The notes below the pieces were generated by a model. The model saw nothing but the letters and a program-made list of their open reading frames with translations, did no database searches and had not been told where the DNA came from. This document shows positions 7,194 through 11,811 of a DNA stretch of 11,811 bases, piece by piece. Origin of the DNA: Stenotrophomonas maltophilia. GTDB taxonomy: Bacteria > Pseudomonadota > Gammaproteobacteria > Xanthomonadales > Xanthomonadaceae. The translations under genes and the position numbers were made by a program. The stretch is from assembly GCA_002387845.1 (NCBI GenBank), contig DGLB01000083.1:1-11811 (forward strand). Direction: 5' to 3'. Each line of letters begins with the position of its first letter. Positions within the stretch are counted from its first letter, which is position 1.

Positions 7194-7221
7194 TTGTTTC
7201 ATTAACCGGTCTGGGTATACT
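7194..7221 (+). promoter_or_regulatory. Predicted sigma-70 promoter of the FadL-family gene
   Basis: A -35-like TTGTTT (7194-7199) and a -10 TATACT (7216-7221) are separated by 16 bp. Transcription would begin near 7228 and leave a leader of about 110 bases. The surrounding DNA is AT-richer than its neighbours. A perfect inverted repeat lies on the expected start site (7224-7239). Confidence 0.6.
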
Positions 7222-7223
7222 CG

Positions 7224-7239
7224 CATACGGCGTCGTATG
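7224..7239. promoter_or_regulatory. Inverted repeat at the predicted transcription start (possible operator)
   Basis: CATACG and CGTATG, separated by GCGT, form a perfect 6-bp inverted repeat just downstream of the -10 box. Its position over the likely start site is where a repressor could act. The regulator is unknown, and the sequence could instead form a hairpin at the 5' end of the mRNA. Confidence 0.35.
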
Positions 7240-7339
7240 TCGGGAGGGGACTCCGGCGCATGTTTTCCGGCCTTTGCGGGTGGGAAAGCGTGCAGGCGCG
7301 CGTTGCCAAACATCACCGCAAATCCGGAGAGAAATAACG

Positions 7340-8683
7340 ATGCAAACCGCTTCCACGCTTGCCCGCGTCACCGCCCTGGCCGTCGGCATCGCCGGTGCCC
7401 TGGCCGTTGGCCACGTCCACGCCGCCGCCTTCCAGCTGAAGGAAAACAGCGCCAAGGGCCTCGGCCGCGCCTTTGCCGGTTCCGGCAGCGCCGCTGGCGA
7501 CGCCTCCATCATCGCCGTCAACCCGGCCGGCATGCGCCAGCTGGACGGCACCCTGGTCCAGGGCGACCTGAGCGCCATCAGCTTCAAGGCCGAGTTCAGC
7601 GGTGAAGGCCGCAAGCCGACCGGCCAGGCCCAGACCGGCGGTGACGGCGGCGACGCCGGCATGATCGCCCCGGTTCCGGCAGCGTACTTCCACATGCCGA
7701 TCGGCGAAAAGGCCCACTTCGGTGTCTCGCTGACCGCACCGTTCGGCTTCAAGACCGAATACGACAACGGCTGGGTGGGTCGCTACAGCGGCCTGAAGAC
7801 CGACCTGAAGGCGATCGACCTCGGCTTCGCTGCCTCGTACGACGTCAACCCGTACGTGTCGTTCGGTGCCTCGGTGTTCGTTGAGCACCTGACCATCGAA
7901 CTGAGCAACAACATCGACTTCGGCACCGCGCTGGCCCAGTCCCGCGTTCCGGGCTTCGCCCCGGGCAGCGCCGACGGCAAGCTGACCATGGAAGGCGACA
8001 ACAACGCCGTGGGTTGGACCGTGGGCGGCCTGTTCAGCCCGAACGACGACACCCACATCGGTATCAGCTACCGTTCCAAGGTCGAGCACAAGATCACCGG
8101 CGGTGACGCCACCTTCGACGTGCCGGCCAACGCCGCTGCCGTGCTGGCCGTGGCTCAGCCGGGCCGCTTCGTGACCACCTCGGGCAAGGCCACCGTGACC
8201 CTGCCGGCGTCGGCCACCCTGAGCGTCACCCACAACTTCACCGACCGCTTCACCATGATGGCCGACGTCACCCGTACCGCGTGGTCGACCGCGTTTGACT
8301 CGGTCACCATCGACTACGGTTCGGCACAGCCGGATTCGACGCTGGACTTCAGCTACCGCGACACCACCTTCGCTTCGCTGGGTGGCGACTACAAGCTGAG
8401 CGACACCGTCACCCTGCGCGCCGGTGTGGCCTACGACCAGACCCCGACCACCGACGCTCACCGCGACGTGCGCGTGCCGGACACCAGCCGCAAGTGGCTG
8501 TCGTTCGGCCTGGGTTGGACCCCGTCGGCCAACATGGAATACAACTTCGGCTACACCCACCTGTTCACCAGCGACCCGAACGTGAACGTGCCGGCCACCA
8601 CCAACAACCAGGGCAACTCGCTCAGCGGCAAGTACAAGGTCCGTGGCGACGTGCTGGCGGCCTCGTTCCAGTACAAGTTCTAA
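7340..8683 (+). CDS. FadL/OmpP1/TodX-family outer-membrane transporter
   Basis: A 447-residue outer-membrane beta-barrel of the family that carries long-chain fatty acids or aromatic hydrocarbons. The ATG at 7340 is preceded by GGAGAG; the frame continues upstream to 7169, but that would extend through the promoter and hide the signal peptide. Residues 1-29 form the signal, with cleavage in HVHAAA. The mature start AFQLKENSAKGLGRAFAG with NPA at 61-63 matches the N-terminal plug of FadL. The remainder alternates aromatic and polar residues as in barrel strands and ends in QYKF; a terminal Phe is typical for BAM-assembled proteins. The codons are highly uniform, suggesting strong expression. 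The gene stands alone between its own promoter and a strong terminator. Family assignment is firm, but substrate is not decided by sequence. Confidence 0.93.
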   Translation: MQTASTLARVTALAVGIAGALAVGHVHAAAFQLKENSAKGLGRAFAGSGSAAGDASIIAVNPAGMRQLDGTLVQGDLSAISFKAEFSGEGRKPTGQAQTGGDGGDAGMIAPVPAAYFHMPIGEKAHFGVSLTAPFGFKTEYDNGWVGRYSGLKTDLKAIDLGFAASYDVNPYVSFGASVFVEHLTIELSNNIDFGTALAQSRVPGFAPGSADGKLTMEGDNNAVGWTVGGLFSPNDDTHIGISYRSKVEHKITGGDATFDVPANAAAVLAVAQPGRFVTTSGKATVTLPASATLSVTHNFTDRFTMMADVTRTAWSTAFDSVTIDYGSAQPDSTLDFSYRDTTFASLGGDYKLSDTVTLRAGVAYDQTPTTDAHRDVRVPDTSRKWLSFGLGWTPSANMEYNFGYTHLFTSDPNVNVPATTNNQGNSLSGKYKVRGDVLAASFQYKF

Positions 8684-8697
8684 TGTAAGAGATGCAC

Positions 8698-8730
8698 AAA
8701 AAGGCCCCGCGAAAGCGGGGCCTTTTTTTT
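8698..8730. terminator. Bidirectional rho-independent terminator
   Basis: A stem with GGCCCCGC (8703-8710) facing GCGGGGCC (8715-8722), GAAA loop, extended by A-T pairs, followed by eight T residues on the plus strand. It lies 15 bases after the FadL-family stop. On the minus strand the run of A before 8703 supplies a T-tail, so it also serves the convergent ThuA-like gene, whose stop at 8729 touches it. Confidence 0.93.
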
Positions 8731-9457
8731 AGCATCCGTTGCTCCGCCCCGCCGCATACAGCAACCCCTGGCGCAGGTGCGCCTGGAAATCCCGGTTCCG
8801 GTACACCGCCGTGTCGTGTCCCAACCCGGTGTACCAGCTGCGCCCGCCATCAAACGCATGGCACCATGCAATCGGGTGGTCGGTGCCCATCGTCCCCCCC
8901 TGGTACGTGCGCTCATCCACGGTAGCAATCACCTGCACCGCACCGCGCGGGTTGCTGCGGAAGTTGTACAGCTCATCACGCACCGGCCAGAACGTGCCCA
9001 CCGGCTTGCCATCGCGCTCCGGCTGCACCCGGCTGAACTGCAGCCCCTCCGGATGATTGCGGAAATAGGCACCGACCAGCTTCCCGTACCACGGCCAGTC
9101 GTACTCGGTGTCCGCCGCCGAATGCACGCCGACAAAGCCGCCACCGGCGCGGATGAAGCCTTCCATCGCGCCTTGCTGCTCCGCATCCAGCACATCCCCG
9201 GTGGTATTGGCGAACACGACCACCTTGTAGCGCGCCAGGTTCGCTGCGTTGAAGTCCGCCGGATTCTCACTCTGGTCCACCGCCATGCGCTCGCGCCCTG
9301 CCAGCAGGCGCAGCGTGCTCACCGCCGTGGGAATGGAATCGTGGCGGAACTTCGCGGTATGGGTGAACACCAGTACGCGATCGGTCGGCGCGGCGATCGC
9401 CGCCGGCACGACGGTCAGGCACATGGCCAGCAGCAGAGGCAGGACATTTAGGCGCAT
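8729..9457 (-). CDS. Exported ThuA-like domain protein
   Basis: A 242-residue protein of the ThuA family, which has a class I glutamine-amidotransferase-like fold and is linked to trehalose or other sugar metabolism in some bacteria. The start at 9457 gives a signal peptide, residues 1-23, with cleavage near AIAA; the 30 upstream codons have no support. Visible family motifs include VLVFTHTAKFRHDSI (28-42), FANTTGDVLDAEQQ (82-95), GGGFVGVHSAADTEYDWPWY (105-124), GAYFRNHPE (129-137) and HPIAWCHAFDGGRSWYTGLG (194-213). The whole protein is one domain, without a fused cytochrome or carbohydrate-binding module. Export implies a periplasmic role. The gene is alone on its strand and ends in the shared terminator. 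No ribosome site stands out. Catalysis has not been established for most of the family, so the substrate is unknown. Confidence 0.88.
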   Translation of the reverse strand: MRLNVLPLLLAMCLTVVPAAIAAPTDRVLVFTHTAKFRHDSIPTAVSTLRLLAGRERMAVDQSENPADFNAANLARYKVVVFANTTGDVLDAEQQGAMEGFIRAGGGFVGVHSAADTEYDWPWYGKLVGAYFRNHPEGLQFSRVQPERDGKPVGTFWPVRDELYNFRSNPRGAVQVIATVDERTYQGGTMGTDHPIAWCHAFDGGRSWYTGLGHDTAVYRNRDFQAHLRQGLLYAAGRSNGC

Positions 9458-9561
9458 GGGCCGATCATGCCACAGCCGCGTACAATCGCCCCTCACCGTG
9501 CGCCCGGCCTTACCCGCGCGCGGCGCACGGACCGCTCGATGCTTCAAGACAAGGAAACCGC

Positions 9562-10209
9562 ATGTCGTCTGTTCTGCTTCGCACCACCCTGGCCCTGGGC
9601 CTGTCTGCCATCGCCGCCCCGGCCTTCGCCGCCGGTGATTTCGCCGCCTGCTTCACCCTCACCCCGGGCGTGTCCTGGTCCAACGGCAGTGAAACCCTGT
9701 CCATCAGCGAGGCCACCGTGGCCGGCGAGTCCGCACTGGCCGTGACCACCTCCGGTGGCGGCGTCAGCAGCGCCACCGTGCACGACCGCAGCGGCCGCAA
9801 GCTGCTTGCCCAGATCCGCTACGGCATTGCCGCCTGGGGCGGCGACGCCGCCGCGCCGGTGATGACCGACACCTTCGACCCCGCGCCGACCTTCCCCGCC
9901 ACCGCCAAGCCCGGCGAGCGCTTCACCGTCACCGGCAAGGGCGAGCGGACCAACCACGCGCAGGACACCGTCAGCGACCTCGAGTTCGACGGTTTCTCCG
10001 ACTACACGTTCGTGGGCTATGAAGACCTGGAAGTGGAGATCGACTTCAAGCCGCGCACCTTCGCCAACACCTGCCACCTCACCACGACGTTTGAAGATGG
10101 CCGCGCCGAGGTCTGGTACGCGCCGGGCTTTGGCCGGATCAAGTTCCAGCGCTACAGTGGCGACAGCCTGCTGATGAGCGACGAGATCAGCTCCATCGTC
10201 AACGAATAA
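9562..10209 (+). CDS. Secreted protein of unknown function
   Basis: A 215-residue protein I do not recognise. AAGGA precedes the start at a good distance. Residues 1-23 form a clear signal peptide ending AFA. The mature part contains two cysteines (C30 and C171) that could form a disulfide after export, and a mostly beta-strand-like sequence rich in Thr, Ser and Gly. A segment near the C-terminus, EVWYAPGFGRIKF (183-195), recalls the W-x-APG-x-G-x-[VI]-K pattern found in several periplasmic or lipoprotein families such as DUF3108-like proteins; this is a loose resemblance. No lipobox or transmembrane anchor is seen. The gene is followed after 15 bp by pnuC and is probably transcribed with it. 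Confidence 0.8.
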   Translation: MSSVLLRTTLALGLSAIAAPAFAAGDFAACFTLTPGVSWSNGSETLSISEATVAGESALAVTTSGGGVSSATVHDRSGRKLLAQIRYGIAAWGGDAAAPVMTDTFDPAPTFPATAKPGERFTVTGKGERTNHAQDTVSDLEFDGFSDYTFVGYEDLEVEIDFKPRTFANTCHLTTTFEDGRAEVWYAPGFGRIKFQRYSGDSLLMSDEISSIVNE

Positions 10210-10224
10210 GAGCCGCACCCGCGC

Positions 10225-10800
10225 ATGAATCTCGCCGACCCCAACTTCCAGCTGGAAATCGCTGCCAACGTCATGGTCGCAGGCTCCATCCTGCTGGCCG
10301 GGCGCAACAACGTCCACACCTGGTGGATGGGGATCGTCGGCTGCGCGCTGTTCGCTCTGGTGTTCGAGCACAACCACCTGTACGCCGACATGGTGCTGCA
10401 GTTCTTCTTCATCGCCATCAGCGTGCTCGGTTGGTGGCAGTGGCTGCGCGGCGACCACGGTGCACCGCTGCCGATCACCCGGGTACGTCCGCGCGCCTGG
10501 GTGTGGCTGGTGCCGGTGGCGGTGCTGGGCACGTTCGGGTATGGCTGGATGCTGCATCGGCTCACTGATGCCTATGCGCCGTTCGTGGACTCGGCCGTGC
10601 TGGTGCTGAGTGTCATTGCCCAGTTTCTGATGATGCGGCGCAAGCTGGAATCGTGGTGGGTGTGGTTGCTGGTGAACAGCATTGCCGTGCCGCTGTATTA
10701 CAGCCGTGGGCTGCATCTGACTTCGATTTTGTATGTCGGGTTCTGGATCAATGCGCTGGTGGCGTACCGGCATTGGCGGAAGTTGATGGTCGTTCGGTAA
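10225..10800 (+). CDS. pnuC: Nicotinamide riboside transporter PnuC
   Basis: A 191-residue inner-membrane protein of the PnuC family, which imports nicotinamide riboside for NAD synthesis by facilitated diffusion. It shows the family layout of several helices with conserved polar and aromatic positions: N28-N29 and W33-W34 followed by G36, YADMVLQ (53-59), GWWQW (69-73), the D122-SAV segment, the RRKLESWWVWLLVN stretch (138-151), and Y158. The length matches the family. It begins 15 bp after the preceding secreted-protein gene, with only a weak upstream ribosome site (AAGAG spans that gene's stop), so translational coupling is likely. No NAD riboswitch or kinase gene (nadR, nadM) is visible. 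Immediately downstream starts a repeat island that contains the next hairpins after the stop. Confidence 0.92.
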   Translation: MNLADPNFQLEIAANVMVAGSILLAGRNNVHTWWMGIVGCALFALVFEHNHLYADMVLQFFFIAISVLGWWQWLRGDHGAPLPITRVRPRAWVWLVPVAVLGTFGYGWMLHRLTDAYAPFVDSAVLVLSVIAQFLMMRRKLESWWVWLLVNSIAVPLYYSRGLHLTSILYVGFWINALVAYRHWRKLMVVR

Positions 10801-10807
10801 CGGCGCC

Positions 10808-10877
10808 TTCGATCCGGGGTCATGCGTTACCGGGCGTGGGAAATTCCACGGCGGTCGTCTATCGACCGACCCTACCG
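10808..10877 (+). repeat. GTAG-REP-containing repeat element, copy A
   Basis: A 70-bp element beginning TTCGATCCGGGGTCATG, containing TGCGTTACCGGGCG (10823-10836), a small GTGG/CCAC inverted repeat, then an inverted GTAG REP: GGTCG (10853-10857) / CGACC (10867-10871) followed by CTAC (10872-10875). Copy B at 11637-11705 matches over its whole length with one gap and few substitutions. It begins eight bases after pnuC and may double as that transcript's 3' end structure. Confidence 0.85.
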
Positions 10878-10904
10878 GACCGCGGTGACGACACGCCATG
10901 CGTG

Positions 10905-11057
10905 TCATCCGGTCGTCCGGTCATCCGGTCGTCCGAACGTCCACGACGTGCACCATGTGCCGGTGCCGGTGCCGGGGTCGCGTCGTCCGAACGTGCACGA
11001 CGTGCATGATGTGCCGGTGCCGGGTCGTCCGAACGTCCGCGACGCGCATGATATGCC
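10905..11057. repeat. Nested 8-, 16- and 42-54-bp tandem repeats
   Basis: The block starts with a 16-bp unit TCATCCGGTCGTCCGG at 10905-10920, repeated at 10921-10936 with one change; each is two 8-bp TCRTCCGG units. GTCGTCCGAACGT then appears at 10928, 10982 and 11024, marking three imperfect larger units. The different spacings (54 and 42 bp) come largely from a variable number of GGTGCC hexamers. There is no coding evidence. The array fills the space between two inverted copies of the REP-containing element. Confidence 0.75.
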
Positions 11058-11069
11058 GTGCTCTGCTTT

Positions 11070-11123
11070 GGTAGGGTCGGTCGACAGACGACCGCAGTGA
11101 ACCCGTAAACGCCCGGTAACGCA
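11070..11123 (-). repeat. GTAG-REP-containing repeat element, copy C (inverted)
   Basis: On the plus strand it starts with GTAG (11071-11074) and a stem GGTCG (11075-11079) / CGACC (11089-11093). It ends with CGCCCGGTAACGCA (11110-11123), the exact complement of TGCGTTACCGGGCG in copies A and B. The middle is more diverged than between A and B. Copies A and C face each other around the tandem repeat block. Confidence 0.8.
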
Positions 11124-11166
11124 GAAAAAGAAAACGAAGTAACACCCCTGCCCAGCAAGGAAGCCC

Positions 11167-11607
11167 ATGACCATCACCAAAAAAGGCAAGTACCACTACG
11201 GCACCGAAGACGCCGACATCGCCGCGGAAATCACCCGCTTCAGCACCCTCAACGACTACATCGCCACCCGCTTCCACTCCGCCACCTGTGCCTGCGGAAG
11301 CCCCGATTTCCTGCTCCTGACCGATGAAGATGAAGACGTCGGAAAGCGCGTCTGCGCCCAATGCAGAACCGAAGTGCTGCTGGGCGACAGCGCCGACTAC
11401 ATCGAAGGGCCAGGCCTGGACAACCACATCTGTGTCTGCGACGAGGAGCGATTCGGCATCATCTCCGGTGTCGCGTTGTATGAAGACAGCAACGATGTGC
11501 GGTGGTTGTACATCGGTTGCCGCTGCCGCAGGTGTGACCTGGTGGGTGTGTTCGCACATTGGAAGTGCGAGGGCGGGGATGCGGATGCGTTCATGGCGCA
11601 GTTGTAG
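11167..11607 (+). CDS. Cysteine-rich hypothetical protein, probable zinc-binding
   Basis: A 146-residue protein I do not recognise. AAGGAA sits six bases before the ATG. It has ten cysteines, nine of them clustered: CACG at 41-44, CAQC at 63-66, CVC at 89-91 and CRCRRC at 118-123, plus C134 in HWKC. Pairing of C41/C43 with C63/C66, and of C89/C91 with C118/C120/C123, would suit two zinc ribbons. There is no signal peptide or membrane segment, so it is probably cytoplasmic. Its acidic composition and regular codon use support a real gene. It is the only gene between REP-containing elements that lie 41 bp upstream and 30 bp downstream, which hints at an accessory cassette. Function is unknown; a role as regulator, immunity protein or assembly factor cannot be told apart from sequence. 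Confidence 0.8.
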   Translation: MTITKKGKYHYGTEDADIAAEITRFSTLNDYIATRFHSATCACGSPDFLLLTDEDEDVGKRVCAQCRTEVLLGDSADYIEGPGLDNHICVCDEERFGIISGVALYEDSNDVRWLYIGCRCRRCDLVGVFAHWKCEGGDADAFMAQL

Positions 11608-11636
11608 CGGCAGCGGCTGATCGCGGCCAGCGCGAT

Positions 11637-11705
11637 TTCGATCGGGGTCATGCGTTACCGGGCGTGGAGAACTCCACGGCGGTCGCCTGTCGACCGACCC
11701 TACCG
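11637..11705 (+). repeat. GTAG-REP-containing repeat element, copy B
   Basis: A 69-bp direct repeat of copy A, 829 bp further on. It contains TGCGTTACCGGGCG (11651-11664) and an inverted REP: GGTCG (11681-11685) / CGACC (11695-11699), then CTAC (11700-11703). The small inverted repeat GTGGAG/CTCCAC differs from copy A at paired positions but stays complementary. It follows the cysteine-rich gene by 29 bp. Confidence 0.85.
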
Positions 11706-11744
11706 AAGCCTACGCGTGGCACTTGATCTTCGATGGCCACCGAT

Positions 11745-11759
11745 CACCTTTCGAAGGTG
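11745..11759. repeat. Short inverted repeat
   Basis: CACCTT and AAGGTG flank TCG, giving a 6-bp stem with a very short loop. It lies between REP copy B and the stronger palindrome at the window edge. No T-tract follows, so it is not a classic terminator. Its role is unknown. Confidence 0.35.
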
Positions 11760-11781
11760 GGGCGGGGTGGGTTTGCGGGAC

Positions 11782-11807
11782 CGTCAAAAACATGGATGTT
11801 TTTGACG
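11782..11807. repeat. Perfect 12-bp inverted repeat centred on CATGGATG
   Basis: CGTCAAAAACAT (11782-11793) and ATGTTTTTGACG (11796-11807) are exact complements separated by GG. In practice it would form an 11-bp stem with a four-base loop. Palindromes centred on CATGGATG recur between genes in this bacterial group as I recall them, often beside further conserved sequence, but the window ends four bases later. It could be the end of a neighbouring transcript or part of a longer dispersed element. Confidence 0.65.
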
Positions 11808-11811
11808 AGCC

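Noticed and set aside
7313..8560. 415-codon minus-strand open frame
   Set aside because: Antisense shadow of the FadL-family gene, which has promoter, ribosome site, signal peptide and terminator.
9458..9486. Promoter for the secreted-protein gene with TACAAT as -10
   Set aside because: The -10 is good, but the DNA 16-18 bp upstream has no -35 resemblance, so it was not annotated.
9544..10908. 454-codon minus-strand open frame
   Set aside because: Antisense to two genes with convincing signal peptide and membrane topology; its His/Gln-rich translation matches no family.
10905..11057. Coding region within the nested repeats
   Set aside because: Open frames here change with the repeat units, lack ribosome sites, and mirror the tandem array.

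Overview
The window looks like chromosomal DNA of a Stenotrophomonas-type member of the Xanthomonadaceae. It is strongly GC-rich with matching codon use. It carries many short palindromes headed by GTAG, the style of REP element described in Stenotrophomonas, and one of these clusters sits next to a REP-associated tyrosine transposase (RAYT). The protein families and the gene order envC-ctpA also fit a gammaproteobacterium. The assignment is inferred from these features and was not checked against a database.

Layout. Positions 1-500 are non-coding: an imperfect tandem duplication with a 238-bp period, each copy made of an 8-bp microrepeat array followed by a 162-bp pair of inverted GTAG hairpins. 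The RAYT gene (556-1062, +) follows and runs into the terminator of the convergent M28 peptidase lipoprotein gene (1078-2799, -). Upstream of the peptidase on the same strand is a secreted beta-solenoid-like protein with seven VNG repeats (2855-3517, -). Divergent from it are envC (3674-4942, +) and ctpA (5015-6421, +). A rhomboid protease gene (6418-7110, -) converges on ctpA and shares its stop in one CTAG. A FadL/OmpP1-type outer-membrane channel gene (7340-8683, +) has a visible promoter and a strong bidirectional terminator shared with a ThuA-like exported protein gene (8729-9457, -). A secreted protein of unknown function (9562-10209, +) and pnuC (10225-10800, +) form a tight pair. The last kilobase is a second repeat island: three copies of a roughly 55-70-bp GTAG-REP-containing element, two inverted to each other and one direct, surround an unrecognised cysteine-rich protein (11167-11607, +). 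A perfect 12-bp inverted repeat lies at the right edge.

How the genes fit together. Most are housekeeping cell-envelope functions: EnvC activates septal peptidoglycan amidases, CtpA is a periplasmic processing or degrading protease, the rhomboid cleaves membrane proteins, the M28 protein is a lipid-anchored periplasmic or surface peptidase, FadL imports hydrophobic compounds, and PnuC imports nicotinamide riboside. The accessory part consists of the two REP islands. The most unusual material is the RAYT-linked tandem REP-pair block with its 8-bp arrays, the REP-bounded cysteine-rich gene, and the VNG-repeat secreted protein. I see no CRISPR array, tRNA, rRNA, prophage or defence operon.
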